Shown here: positions 18,109-26,008 of the stretch, piece after piece | Position numbering within the stretch: the stretch's first letter is position 1 | Layout: each line of letters begins with the position of its first letter | Origin: CAVPTL01 sp963727235 | GTDB lineage: Bacteria; Actinomycetota; Thermoleophilia; Gaiellales; JAICJC01 | Assembly (NCBI GenBank): GCA_963727235.1 | Contig: CAVSFZ010000029.1 | Location: forward strand, 1 to 64,000 | Direction: 5' to 3' | DNA length: 64,000 nt | Translations under genes and position numbers: made by a program | The notes under the pieces: generated by a model | The model's database searches: none | Seen by the model: only the letters and a program-made list of their open reading frames with translations | What the model was told of the DNA's origin: nothing

Positions 18109-18339
18109 TCAGGCTGTGGCGCCCATACGGGCGTCGGCCAGCTTCACGATCTCGTTCCAGTTTCCCTTGCGAAACCGGCCGGCGCGTTCCAGACCCTGCT
18201 CACCGAGCTCCTTGATCCGTGGTGCCAGCGCAGGATCGTCACACTCGATCGCCGCGGTCAGAAGGACGTGCGAGGCCTGTCCGTCCTTGCCCCGCTCCAT
18301 CAGATCGACGGCCTCGTCGATCAAACCGGCGGTGTTCAT
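18109..18339 (-). CDS. Small hypothetical protein (76 aa)
   Basis: Not recognised. A soluble, mostly helical small protein: MNTAGLIDEAVDLMERGKDG at the start, then a region of alternating helices resembling a TPR-like pair (ASHVLLTAAIECDDPALAPR; IKELGEQGLERAGRFRKGNW). The ATG at 18339 has GGAAGGGAG 9-17 nt upstream; the longer frame starts in an unlikely region. It is followed by the strong hairpin at 18070-18098 and preceded by palindrome copy 4, so it is probably a single-gene unit. Confidence 0.65.
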   Translation of the reverse strand: MNTAGLIDEAVDLMERGKDGQASHVLLTAAIECDDPALAPRIKELGEQGLERAGRFRKGNWNEIVKLADARMGATA

Positions 18340-18418
18340 GGGTTGGGTCTCCCTTCCTCGGGTGTTGCCGGGCGGGAGCCCAGACGGATTGTTGCAGACA
18401 ACCACATCTCGGGCAAGG

Positions 18419-18451
18419 TTGAATAATTGGTGCCTGGCACCAATTATTCAA
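18419..18451. repeat. REP-like palindrome, copy 4
   Basis: Perfect 16-bp arms around a single T. The left arm is TTGAATAATTGGTGCC, with an outer T:A pair where the other copies have G:C. The TAA stop of the dehydrogenase gene (18444-18446, minus strand) lies inside it. Confidence 0.9.
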
Positions 18452-19490
18452 GGGCGGCCAGGAGGGCGGCGCCGACCTCGTCGGTCGAGGATGCGCCGCC
18501 CAGGTCGGGGGTGCGCACCGCCCCGGCGCTGAGCACGGCTTCCACGGCGCCCATCACCCGGGCGGCGGCATGGTCGTGGCCCAGTGCCTCCAGCATCATC
18601 GCCCCCGCCCACACCGCCCCGATCGGGTTGGCCTTGCCGGTACCGGCGATGTCGGGAGCGGATCCGTGCACCGGCTCGAACAGTCCCGGCACGCCTGGTG
18701 CGTAGGGCAGGTTGGCGCTGGCGGCGAGCCCCATGCCACCCTGAACGGCGGCGCCGATATCCGTCAGGATGTCGCCGAACAGGTTGGACGCCACCAACAC
18801 GTCGAACCGCTGGGGCTGGGTCACCAGGTAGGCGCAGGCGGCGTCCACCAAGAGCTTCTCGTAGGCGACGTCGGGGAACTCCGCAGCCACCTGATCGCAC
18901 ACGTCGTCCCACATCACGAAGTGGTGCGGGCTGGCGTTCGATTTGGTGATGCTCGCCAACCGTCCGCGGCGGGTGCGGGCCAGCTCGAACGCATACCGGG
19001 CGATCCGCTCGACGCCGTGGCGGGTGAACACGTCGACCTGGACGCCGACCTCGTGCGCCCCTCCACGGTGCACCCGGCCGCCCACTCCGCCGTACTCACC
19101 CTCGGTGTTCTCCCGCACGCACACCATGTCGATGTCATCGCTGGTGCGGCCCGCCAACGGCGAGGACACGCCCGGCAGCAGCCGCACCGGCCGCAGGTTG
19201 ACGTAGAGATCGAAGACCTGCCGGATCGGCAGAAGCAGGCCCCACAGGGTGACGTGATCGGGCACGTCGGGTGAGCCCACGGCGCCGAGATAGATCGCGT
19301 CGTAGCTGCGCAGCCGATCGATCCCGTCGGCCGGCATCATCTCGCCGTGCTCGAGGTACCAGGCGCTGCCCCAGTCGAGGTCGTCCCAGGCGAGTACTCC
19401 CGGGCCGGCCGCGGCGTCCACCACTCGCTTGCCGACCGCCACCACCTCGGGGCCAACGCCGTCACCCGCTATCACCGCGATCCGCTGCAT
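18444..19490 (-). CDS. Tartrate/D-malate dehydrogenase-like decarboxylating dehydrogenase (IPMDH family)
   Basis: 348-aa NAD-dependent beta-decarboxylating dehydrogenase. The family signature is NLFGDILTDIGAAVQGGMG, with PVHGSAPDIAGTGKANPIG near the C-terminus. The segment AIYLGAVGSPDVPDHVTLWG, then LPIRQVFDLYVNLRPVRLLPG, is typical of the TtuC/DmlA tartrate/D-malate group rather than LeuB, which has a different substrate loop. The window has no leucine genes, which agrees. The ATG at 19490 is 6 nt after a TAGTCT hexamer. LeuB remains a weaker alternative. Confidence 0.82.
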   Translation of the reverse strand: MQRIAVIAGDGVGPEVVAVGKRVVDAAAGPGVLAWDDLDWGSAWYLEHGEMMPADGIDRLRSYDAIYLGAVGSPDVPDHVTLWGLLLPIRQVFDLYVNLRPVRLLPGVSSPLAGRTSDDIDMVCVRENTEGEYGGVGGRVHRGGAHEVGVQVDVFTRHGVERIARYAFELARTRRGRLASITKSNASPHHFVMWDDVCDQVAAEFPDVAYEKLLVDAACAYLVTQPQRFDVLVASNLFGDILTDIGAAVQGGMGLAASANLPYAPGVPGLFEPVHGSAPDIAGTGKANPIGAVWAGAMMLEALGHDHAAARVMGAVEAVLSAGAVRTPDLGGASSTDEVGAALLAALE

Positions 19491-19496
19491 CGCGGC

Positions 19497-19502
19497 AGAC
19501 TA
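19497..19502 (-). promoter_or_regulatory. -10 hexamer of the tartrate/D-malate dehydrogenase gene (leaderless)
   Basis: TAGTCT on the minus strand ends 6 nt before the ATG at 19490, the spacing expected when transcription starts at the start codon. Confidence 0.5.
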
Positions 19503-19516
19503 CCGGCCGTTGGGCG

Positions 19517-19759
19517 CTACTGCTGGTAGTTCTCGACCACGCCCTCTGATCGGGGCTGAGCCGACTCGGAGTCGAGCCCGAACTCTTCGCGGGCCCGCCG
19601 CTGGCGCAGCAGATCCCACGCCCGGTCGAGTTGCACCTTGATCTCTTCCAGCCGCTTGCGGTCGTCCTCCGAGGGGGTGCCGTGGCTCTCGTGCTCCCAC
19701 AGCAGGTTCTCCTCGTTCACCAACTCGTTGATCCTCGCAAGAATCTCGATGTCGTCCAT
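19517..19759 (-). CDS. DUF2630 family protein
   Basis: 80-aa helical protein of the actinobacterial DUF2630 family: IEILARINELVNEENLLWEHE followed by GTPSEDDRKRLEEIKVQLDRAWDLLRQRRA. Two amphipathic helices separated by a short loop. Function unknown for the family. It has a good ribosome site (GGAGGTGA) upstream, unlike its leaderless neighbours. Confidence 0.88.
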   Translation of the reverse strand: MDDIEILARINELVNEENLLWEHESHGTPSEDDRKRLEEIKVQLDRAWDLLRQRRAREEFGLDSESAQPRSEGVVENYQQ

Positions 19760-19829
19760 TTTCCGGTCACCTCCGACCGTCGACGTCCCTTAGTGGTGCC
19801 CACCATCACAGTAGTCAAAACCCAGGCGG

Positions 19830-19835
19830 TAGGCT
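19830..19835 (+). promoter_or_regulatory. -10 hexamer of the DUF1707 gene (leaderless)
   Basis: TAGGCT followed by 6 nt and then the ATG at 19842; there is no ribosome site, so a leaderless message is likely. Confidence 0.5.
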
Positions 19836-19841
19836 TTTCGT

Positions 19842-20435
19842 ATGAGTGAGCAGCCGCGGCCGGCCATTCGCGCCACGGACGCCGACCGTGAGCACACCGT
19901 CGGCCGGCTCAGCGATGCGTCGGTCAACGGCAGCCTGACCCTGGAGGAGCTGGCCGACCGTGCCGAGCTGGCCCATCGTGCCCGCACGCGCGAGGAGCTG
20001 GCGCTGCTGGTGCGCGATCTGCCCGCAGGCCACGGTCAGTCGCTGTATGTGGCCCACCGGCGGGAGTGGGCGGTGTGCTCGCACCTGACCCGGGGCGGCC
20101 GCTGGCTGCCGGCCGAGCACAACCGCTATATGAGCCTGTGCGGCACCATCGACATCGATCTGCGCGAAGCGGTGCTGCACGGCCCCGTGATCGACCTCGA
20201 GGTGGTCAGCTGGTTCGGGACGACCACCGTGCTGGTACCCGAGGGCGCCGTGGTCGAGCTGGACGCGGGCGGGTTCTCGGCCACGCACGAGCTGCGAGTG
20301 GACGCTGCTCCGGCACCGGGTGCCCCGGTGGTGCGGCTGCGAACGCGCGGCGCCTTCGGCACCATCCGGGTGCGCACACAGCCGCGCCGGCGGGACGCCC
20401 TGAAGGCGGCCGTGCTCAGCTTCTTGGGCCGTTAG
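19842..20435 (+). CDS. DUF1707 SHOCT-like domain protein
   Basis: 197-aa protein. The N-terminal ~55 residues match DUF1707: IRATDADREHTVGRLSDASVNGSLTLEELADRAELAHRARTREEL. The rest is a beta-rich domain (MSLCGTIDIDLREAVLHGPV, then GTTTVLVPEGAVVELDAGGF) like the DUF2154/LiaF-type cell-wall sensor fold. No membrane span. Such proteins are widespread in actinomycetes and suspected to work in envelope stress; the role here is unknown. Its stop overlaps the convergent gene by 4 bp. Confidence 0.85.
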   Translation: MSEQPRPAIRATDADREHTVGRLSDASVNGSLTLEELADRAELAHRARTREELALLVRDLPAGHGQSLYVAHRREWAVCSHLTRGGRWLPAEHNRYMSLCGTIDIDLREAVLHGPVIDLEVVSWFGTTTVLVPEGAVVELDAGGFSATHELRVDAAPAPGAPVVRLRTRGAFGTIRVRTQPRRRDALKAAVLSFLGR

Positions 20436-21520
20436 ATCGGAGCGAAGCGGACGTCGGGCTGGGAGTCCGGGGCGAGCAACTCGAGCAGCCGCGCCGCCTC
20501 TTCGGCAATCGCCCCTCGATCGGCTGCGGTGAGCTTGGCGAACGGCTCGACCACGAGCGTGGAGCTGCGCTTCCCGCGATCGGAGCTCCAACGGGCCGCG
20601 GCAAACCCGTCCACCAGCACCGTCGGGTGGACGCCGTTTCCGGAGAAGATCAGCGGCCGGTGCTCGGCTGCGATCACGCGGGTGCGGTCGGCGTGGGACA
20701 GAAGCACGTTGTCGTAGTCGGGCAGAAACCGCACCGGAGCCGGGCGGTCGGCGTCGGGCAGCAGCCCGTCCTGCACGTCCCACAGCTGGGCACCGTGCTC
20801 GTCGGTGAACGATCGAAGCTGGGGCCGGAGCCGCGCGACCACCTCGTTCAGGCGGGTCAGACCCGACCACGTCTGCACGTCCTTGACGGTGGCGGGGCCG
20901 AACGCCTCCAGATACCGCAGCACCAGCTCGTCGGCGGTCGCGCCGCTGCCCAGCGGCCGTCCCAGCCAGGCCTCTGCCGAGGTGTGGCGGGCCGGCCCCG
21001 ACTCTCCCCACACGCCGCGCGGCGGCACCTGCACCAGCGCCACCGCGGCGCGCACGCCCATGGCCAGCGCCTGCGGGTCGCGTCCGTCGAGGCGCGGCGA
21101 CAACAGCGCTCCCAACTCGGCGAAGGTGCGCGGCTGCTCGTCCACCAGTTCTCGGCCTGCCGCCTCCAGCAGGGCGATGTCGACCCCCTCCAGTTGACGG
21201 CGATAGTTGCCGCTCAGCGAGCGCGAGATCACGGGCTGCAGCACCGGCCGAAGCGCCAGGCAATCGGCCGCCGACACCAGGTGGATGGTGGAGCGCTGGA
21301 GTGCGATCCGGACCGTCCGGCGGTCGCTGATCAGCTGTCCCAGCGCCTGCGGGGAGAAATCGGCAACACGCGACCACAGCGCCAAGTAGGGCGAGTTGGG
21401 GGTCTGGCTCTGCAGGCCCACCAGCCGCTCGATCATGTCGGTCAGCGGTGCCTCGGTGCGTGCCAGGAGCATCTGCCGTGCCAGCAGGGCGCGGTTCAGT
21501 TGGCGGCGGCTGAGCTGCAC
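20432..21520 (-). CDS. Winged-helix DNA-binding protein, AlkZ-like (HTH_42)
   Basis: 362-aa protein of the winged-helix family that includes the DNA glycosylase AlkZ, which removes bulky or cross-linked bases. Family features: ARQMLLARTEAPLTDMIERL followed by GLQSQ (the QxQ catalytic pattern), the LAVRSA-like HLVSAADCLALRPVL segment, and RYLEAFGPATVKDVQTWSGL. The C-terminal part has LVDGFAAARWS. GTG start at 21520, 6 nt after a TACGTT hexamer, so probably leaderless. Enzyme activity is inferred from the family and not all members are glycosylases. Confidence 0.82.
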   Translation of the reverse strand: MQLSRRQLNRALLARQMLLARTEAPLTDMIERLVGLQSQTPNSPYLALWSRVADFSPQALGQLISDRRTVRIALQRSTIHLVSAADCLALRPVLQPVISRSLSGNYRRQLEGVDIALLEAAGRELVDEQPRTFAELGALLSPRLDGRDPQALAMGVRAAVALVQVPPRGVWGESGPARHTSAEAWLGRPLGSGATADELVLRYLEAFGPATVKDVQTWSGLTRLNEVVARLRPQLRSFTDEHGAQLWDVQDGLLPDADRPAPVRFLPDYDNVLLSHADRTRVIAAEHRPLIFSGNGVHPTVLVDGFAAARWSSDRGKRSSTLVVEPFAKLTAADRGAIAEEAARLLELLAPDSQPDVRFAPI

Positions 21521-21526
21521 GAAGGG

Positions 21527-21532
21527 AACGTA
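21527..21532 (-). promoter_or_regulatory. -10 hexamer of the AlkZ-like gene (leaderless)
   Basis: TACGTT on the minus strand, 6 nt before the GTG at 21520. Confidence 0.45.
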
Positions 21533-21569
21533 GCCGAGGCTGACACCCTGGAAAACTCTCCCAAGATGG

Positions 21570-21582
21570 ACTGGACTCCAGT
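21570..21582. promoter_or_regulatory. Candidate TetR operator
   Basis: Perfect inverted repeat ACTGGA-C-TCCAGT in the 99-bp gap between the divergent AlkZ-like and TetR genes. Size and symmetry suit a TetR-type dimer. It lies about 38 bp upstream of the predicted TetR transcript start. Confidence 0.55.
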
Positions 21583-21607
21583 TAAAGTAACCATCCGCAC
21601 CATCTGG

Positions 21608-21613
21608 TAGGGT
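21608..21613 (+). promoter_or_regulatory. -10 hexamer of the TetR gene (leaderless)
   Basis: TAGGGT, then 6 nt, then the GTG start at 21620. Confidence 0.5.
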
Positions 21614-21619
21614 CTGGCA

Positions 21620-22225
21620 GTGGAAGCGGCTTCACATGTGGGATCGGTGGCTCCTTACCCGCGCATCCCCGCCCGCGATCGCATCCTCGATACCTCCTAC
21701 GAATTGTTCTCGCGCCACGGCGTGAAGGCCGTGGGTGTGGACACCATTATCGAGCGCTCGGGAGTCGCCAAGATGACCCTGTACCGCCACTTCCGGTCGA
21801 AAGACGATCTGGTGCTGGCGTTCCTGCAGGAGCGCGAGCAGGTGTGGACAATGGGCTGGCTGCAGACCGAGGTCGAGGCTCGCAGCCATGACCCACGCGA
21901 GCGGCTGCTGGCGATCTTCGACGTGCTCGACAGCTGGTTTCGGCGAGACGACTTCGAGGGCTGTTCGTTCATCAACCTGATGCTCGAGTCCGGGGTGGAC
22001 GAGTCCCGCATCCGCACCGCCTGCGTCGACCATCTCGCCAACATCCGGGTGTTCCTCGGCAGGCTCGCCGCCGATACCGGCGTGGCCGATCCCGACAACC
22101 TCGCCCGCAGCTGGCATATCCTGATGAAGGGAGCGATCGTGTCCGCCGGCGAGGGCGACACGGAAGCGGCCCGCCGCAGTCAGGTCATGGGGCGGCTGGT
22201 GCTCGCCGCCGCGGCGCCGGCTTAG
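21620..22225 (+). CDS. TetR-family transcriptional regulator
   Basis: 201-aa repressor-like protein. The N-terminal helix-turn-helix (about 17-65) reads ARDRILDTSYELFSRHGVKAVGVDTIIERSGVAKMTLYRHFRSKDDLVLAFL in segments typical of TetR. The ligand domain contains LDSWFRRDDFEGCSFINLMLES, the pattern of the TetR_C_33/YcdC-like group that often regulates small redox or detoxification genes. GTG start, apparently leaderless. The palindrome at 21570-21582 is its likely site, so it may control itself and the divergent AlkZ-like gene. Confidence 0.92.
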   Translation: MEAASHVGSVAPYPRIPARDRILDTSYELFSRHGVKAVGVDTIIERSGVAKMTLYRHFRSKDDLVLAFLQEREQVWTMGWLQTEVEARSHDPRERLLAIFDVLDSWFRRDDFEGCSFINLMLESGVDESRIRTACVDHLANIRVFLGRLAADTGVADPDNLARSWHILMKGAIVSAGEGDTEAARRSQVMGRLVLAAAAPA

Positions 22226-22237
22226 AGCGAGCCCTGA

Positions 22238-23935
22238 CTACGACGTCGTGTGGGGTGCCGTGTAGTAGCACTTGCAGTACGACCACAGCTGCGGCTGGAA
22301 CCCCGTCCAATCGTTGCTGTGAGCGGTGATCAGGTTGGTGTTGACCAGCTGGATGTACGGCCGTTTGTCCGCCACGTACGCCTCCATCTGCCACACCAGC
22401 TTCTGGCGCTTTTTGAAGTCGACGGCCACCTGCTGCTGCTTGTACATGGCGTCGTAGGTGGGATCGTCCATGCCGGTATCGCTGGCATTCCCCCACTGGG
22501 CCTTGGTGACGGTGGAAAGGTTGTAGTTCGGATCGATGTAGGGATGCCAGTACCAGGTGAACATGTCGGCCTTGGTGTACTTGTAGCCCGCCGCGGTGAT
22601 CGCGTCGAAGGCTTGGCTGACATCACCGCCGGGGGTTTGGCTGAGCTTCACACCGATCTTCTTGTAGGCCGTCTGAAGGATGTCGAACTGGCGGTCGCCG
22701 TTGAAGTCGAGGTCCCCCGGCACGATCACGTCGTAGCTCATCTCGTGGGCCGGCTGGGCGTACCGGCCGGTTGTGGCGGGCACCTGGCGGATGCCGTCCG
22801 CGCCCTTGGGATAGCCCAGCGAGTCGAGCATCTGGTTGGCCTTGTCGGGGTCATAGGGGAGCGGCTTCACATCGGGGTTGAGCCAGCCTGAGGGGCCCGA
22901 CCAGGCCGACATGATGTTCGCCCACGGCTTGGCGTGGCCGCCGAACACGACATCGATCAGCTGCTGGCGCGGTGTGGCGTACTCAAAGGCCTCTTTCAGG
23001 GTGGTGTTGAGCAGCTCGCGGTTCTTGGGCTTCTTGGGGTTGGAGTTGAACCCGAGATTGGTGACCTCGCTGCCGTCCTCGGTTACCACCGCTGCACCCG
23101 ATGTGCCCTTGAGCGAGTTGGCCACGGTGTAGGGCACCTGGTCGATGAAGTTGATGTCGCCCTGCTGGAAGGCGGCGATCATCGAGGTCGGGTTGGTGTA
23201 GTACGTCAGGACCACGGCGGCGGCGTGCGACTTGGGGCCGTAGAAGTACGGGTTGGGCTTGAACACCGTGGAGCCTTTATTCTCGAACTTGGTGATGGTG
23301 TACGGCCCGCCCGAGACGGTCGGCAGGTGCTGGTCGGGGAAGTACGACGACAGCGCCTTGCCGTTGTTGCCGGTGTACTTCTCCCACACGTGCTGGGGCA
23401 GGATGAACAGCTGCTCCAGGTTGGCGAGCACGCCGGCAACCGGCTTGCTGTAGGTGATCACGAGGGTGTTGGGATCAGGTGCTTCGGCCTTCTTGACTCC
23501 CAGCAGCGTGCCGGCGTAGTACGAGGTGGCGCCGTCCTTGTACTTGAGCGCCGTCTCGATCGTCCACACGGCGTCCTCGGCGGTCAGCGGCACCTTGTCC
23601 GACCACTTGCCGCCGGGGATCAGGTGAAACGTCCACACCAGGCCGTCGGGGCTGGTCGTCCAACTCTTGGCCCAGTCGCCTTCGAGCTTCAGCCCCGGCC
23701 CGTACTGCACCAGCTCGGGATACTCCATGATGAAGGCGTTGTAGGCCTGCGCGTCGATCGCGGTGAACGGGTTGAGCGAGTCGATGTTGTAGGTGCTGCC
23801 GACCTGCAGGATCTCGCCCGACCCGGATCCGGACGTCGCACTGCCGCCGCCGCAGCCGGCGGCGGTGGTCAGCGACAGTAGGAGCACGGCCGCGGCCAGC
23901 GTGCGCCGCAGCGGAGACCAGGAGCCTTGCTGCAT
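22238..23935 (-). CDS. Peptide/opine-type ABC transporter substrate-binding lipoprotein (family 5)
   Basis: 565-aa extracellular binding protein. The signal peptide ends in the lipobox TTAAGC with a Gly/Ser-rich linker, so it is a surface lipoprotein. The mature part shows family 5 features: IDSLNPFTAIDAQAYNAF, GDWAKSWTTSPDGLVWTFHL and TAEDAVWTIETALKY. No permease or ATPase gene lies beside it; the TetR gene is on the other strand and an HxlR gene follows upstream. It therefore probably serves permeases encoded elsewhere. Ligand unknown. A TAGGAT hexamer lies 8 nt before the ATG. Confidence 0.92.
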   Translation of the reverse strand: MQQGSWSPLRRTLAAAVLLLSLTTAAGCGGGSATSGSGSGEILQVGSTYNIDSLNPFTAIDAQAYNAFIMEYPELVQYGPGLKLEGDWAKSWTTSPDGLVWTFHLIPGGKWSDKVPLTAEDAVWTIETALKYKDGATSYYAGTLLGVKKAEAPDPNTLVITYSKPVAGVLANLEQLFILPQHVWEKYTGNNGKALSSYFPDQHLPTVSGGPYTITKFENKGSTVFKPNPYFYGPKSHAAAVVLTYYTNPTSMIAAFQQGDINFIDQVPYTVANSLKGTSGAAVVTEDGSEVTNLGFNSNPKKPKNRELLNTTLKEAFEYATPRQQLIDVVFGGHAKPWANIMSAWSGPSGWLNPDVKPLPYDPDKANQMLDSLGYPKGADGIRQVPATTGRYAQPAHEMSYDVIVPGDLDFNGDRQFDILQTAYKKIGVKLSQTPGGDVSQAFDAITAAGYKYTKADMFTWYWHPYIDPNYNLSTVTKAQWGNASDTGMDDPTYDAMYKQQQVAVDFKKRQKLVWQMEAYVADKRPYIQLVNTNLITAHSNDWTGFQPQLWSYCKCYYTAPHTTS

Positions 23936-23954
23936 CGGGGCGGATCCTATTCGA

Positions 23955-24284
23955 TCACGTGGTGACCAGGTGGTTACGCGTCTTGGCCCACTGCCGGATC
24001 TGGTTGAGCCCCGGCAAGAGCCTCCGGCCCGCGTCGGTCAACTCGTAGGCGCTGGAGGTGTTCCCGGACGGGGTGTGCTGCACCAGGCCGGCGGCGGTCA
24101 GCTCTTTCAGGCGTTCTGTCAGCAGCCGGTCGGAGAGGCCCGGGATGCCCCGCGCGATCTCACAGAATCGGGCCGGCCGATTGGCCAGCACATCCAGGAT
24201 CAGGGCGGTCCAGCGCTTACCCAGGAGTTCGAATGCCGAGGTCAGATCCGGGCAGACTTCGAGAGGTTCGGTGGGGGCGGTCAC
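23955..24284 (-). CDS. HxlR-family transcriptional regulator
   Basis: 109-aa winged-helix regulator. CPDLTSAFELLGKRWTALIL is the HxlR signature, with the Cys at the usual redox-sensing position near the N-terminus. GLSDRLLTERLKELTAAGLVQHTPSG is the recognition helix and wing. The GTG at 24284 is 7 nt after a TAAGCT hexamer; longer frames upstream run through the promoter. HxlR regulators often sense quinones, aldehydes or disulfide stress and control a divergent gene, here two thioredoxin-fold proteins. Confidence 0.9.
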   Translation of the reverse strand: MTAPTEPLEVCPDLTSAFELLGKRWTALILDVLANRPARFCEIARGIPGLSDRLLTERLKELTAAGLVQHTPSGNTSSAYELTDAGRRLLPGLNQIRQWAKTRNHLVTT

Positions 24285-24314
24285 TGACCGGAGCTTAGCT
24301 CGGTTTGCGTTGGT

Positions 24315-24331
24315 ACTTACGTTGGGTAAGT
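24315..24331. promoter_or_regulatory. Candidate HxlR operator
   Basis: Perfect inverted repeat ACTTAC-GTTGG-GTAAGT in the gap between the HxlR and DsbA-like genes. It overlaps the likely -35 of both directions: minus -10 TAAGCT at 24292-24297 with 17 bp spacing, and plus -10 TACGCT at 24339-24344 with TTACGT at 24317 as -35. Form and position fit an HxlR dimer site. Confidence 0.65.
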
Positions 24332-24378
24332 GCGATGCTACGCTGCTCAAGTACCTTCGCACGCATTCAGGGAGACAG

Positions 24379-25323
24379 ATGAACGACCAAATCAGCACCG
24401 TGTTGCACACCGACCCGGGTTGTCCCTGGGCCTACTCCGAGATCCCCGCGCTGAGCGTGATCCGATGGCGCTACGGCGCTCGGCTCGACTGGCGCCTGGT
24501 CACGATCGGGCTCACAGAGGATGCTCAGCAGTACATCGACCGGGGGTACACAACGCTTCGCCAGGCCCGTGGCCACCTCAGCTTCCGGCGCTTCGGCATG
24601 CCGTTTGCACCACAGCCCAAGGCGCGGATTGCCGCCACCGCGCGAGCCTGCCGGGCGCTCGCGGCTTCACGGCTGTTGGAGCCTGGGAGCGAGTGGCGGG
24701 CGCTGCGCGCGCTGCAGCTGATGCAGTTCAACTCCCCGCTGGTGCTGGACGACGATGCTCACCTGGTTCGGGTCGTTTCGGCCGCGACGGGGCTCGACTC
24801 GTCGGCGCTCCGGGCGATGCTGGACAGCGCCGAGGTGACGGAGGCCTACCACCGCGATCGGGCCGAGGCCCGCAGCGCGGCCGGGTCGCCGGCCGAGCGC
24901 CAGGGAAAGACGGCGACCACTGACGGTGCCGTCCGCTACACCGCCCCGTCGGTGGTGTTCGAGCGCGGTGACGTCAAGCTCATCGCCGGGGGCTTTCAGC
25001 TGGTGGAGGCCTACGACGTCCTGCTCGCGAATCTCGATCCGGCGATCGAACGCCGAGGCGTGCCCGATGACCCTGCCGAGCTGCTGGCGGCGTTTCCTGA
25101 AGGACTGACCACCCAGGAGGTGGCCGCCCTGCTCGCCCGCGGAAACGACGCCCCCGACGCCGTGGCGGCGGAGCTGGCGATGCTCGAGCTGGTCGCCGAC
25201 GGGCGGGCCGCGCGACTGGCGCTCGGTGACGGAGCGGTGTGGGCCGAGCCGGGCCGGATCGGCTGGATCCGGGCGGTGCTGGACGAGGCCGTGGCCGGCC
25301 AGCCGTTGCAGGTGGCGGTGTGA
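24379..25323 (+). CDS. DsbA/FrnE-family thioredoxin-fold protein lacking the second cysteine
   Basis: 314-aa protein. The N-terminal part is DsbA/FrnE-like, but the active site reads CPWA (residues 15-18) instead of CPWC, so a disulfide cannot form within the motif. A mono-Cys or glutathione/mycothiol S-transferase-like role is more likely. The insertion domain has KARIAATARACRALAASRLLEPG and a cis-Pro-like TAPSVVFERG. The last ~70 residues (PEGLTTQEVAALLARGNDAP onward) form an extra helical domain. GGGAGA precedes the ATG at 24379. Its TGA overlaps the next start (GTGA), so the two thioredoxin-fold genes are coupled. Confidence 0.82.
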   Translation: MNDQISTVLHTDPGCPWAYSEIPALSVIRWRYGARLDWRLVTIGLTEDAQQYIDRGYTTLRQARGHLSFRRFGMPFAPQPKARIAATARACRALAASRLLEPGSEWRALRALQLMQFNSPLVLDDDAHLVRVVSAATGLDSSALRAMLDSAEVTEAYHRDRAEARSAAGSPAERQGKTATTDGAVRYTAPSVVFERGDVKLIAGGFQLVEAYDVLLANLDPAIERRGVPDDPAELLAAFPEGLTTQEVAALLARGNDAPDAVAAELAMLELVADGRAARLALGDGAVWAEPGRIGWIRAVLDEAVAGQPLQVAV

Positions 25324-25979
25324 GCGCCGCCGCGCCGCGGTTGCAGGTGGAGGTGTGGTCCGACCTGGTGTGCCCCTGGTGTTACATCGGCAAGCGCCAG
25401 TTGGAGCGCGCGCTCGACCGGTTCGAGCATCGCGACTCGGTCGATGTCACCTGGCGCAGCTTCGAGCTGACGCCCAACGAACGCACGGAGCCGTATCTGC
25501 TCAACGACTACTACGCCCAGGCACGGGGGATGGGGCCGGCCGAGATCGCGGAGAAGCACGAGCGGGTGACCAGCATCGCGGCCGAGCTCGGCCTCGAGTA
25601 CCGGCTCGATCTGGCTCAGCTGGGAAACACCTTCGACGGGCACCGCCTGATCCACCTCGCGGCCGATCATGGACTGCAGGAGGCTGCCAATGAGCGCCTG
25701 CTGTCGGCCTACATGACCGAGGGCCGGGCCATCAGCGATCGCGCCACCCTGGCCGACCTGGCGGCCGAGATCGGCATCGATCGGGGCGAAGCGCTGGACG
25801 CGCTGGAATCCGGGCTGCACGCCGAGGATGTCCGAAACGACGAGCGGCTGGCGGGAGATCTGGGAATCTCAGCGGTGCCCTTCTTCGTCTTCGACCGCCA
25901 CTACGGCGCCTCCGGCGCCCAACCCGCCGACTACCTCCTGGCTGTTCTCGACCAGAGCTGGTCTGAGAAGTCTGAGTGA
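25320..25979 (+). CDS. FrnE-like DsbA-family oxidoreductase
   Basis: 219-aa thioredoxin-fold oxidoreductase. The N-terminus is VEVWSDLVCPWCYIGKRQLE with the full CPWC active site (18-21), and the cis-Pro region GISAVPFFVFDRHYGASGAQ is typical of FrnE. No signal peptide, so cytoplasmic. The GTG at 25320 overlaps the upstream stop. FrnE proteins have been linked to disulfide isomerase activity and stress tolerance. The TGA stop lies inside palindrome copy 5. Confidence 0.92.
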   Translation: MSAAAPRLQVEVWSDLVCPWCYIGKRQLERALDRFEHRDSVDVTWRSFELTPNERTEPYLLNDYYAQARGMGPAEIAEKHERVTSIAAELGLEYRLDLAQLGNTFDGHRLIHLAADHGLQEAANERLLSAYMTEGRAISDRATLADLAAEIGIDRGEALDALESGLHAEDVRNDERLAGDLGISAVPFFVFDRHYGASGAQPADYLLAVLDQSWSEKSE

Positions 25980-26008
25980 ATAAATGGTGCCTGGCACCAT
26001 TTATTCAC
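25976..26008. repeat. REP-like palindrome, copy 5
   Basis: Perfect 16-bp arms around a single T. The left arm is GTGAATAAATGGTGCC. It holds the TGA stop of the FrnE gene (25977-25979) and the TAA stop of the convergent MMPL gene (26001-26003), so the whole intergenic space is the palindrome. Confidence 0.92.
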
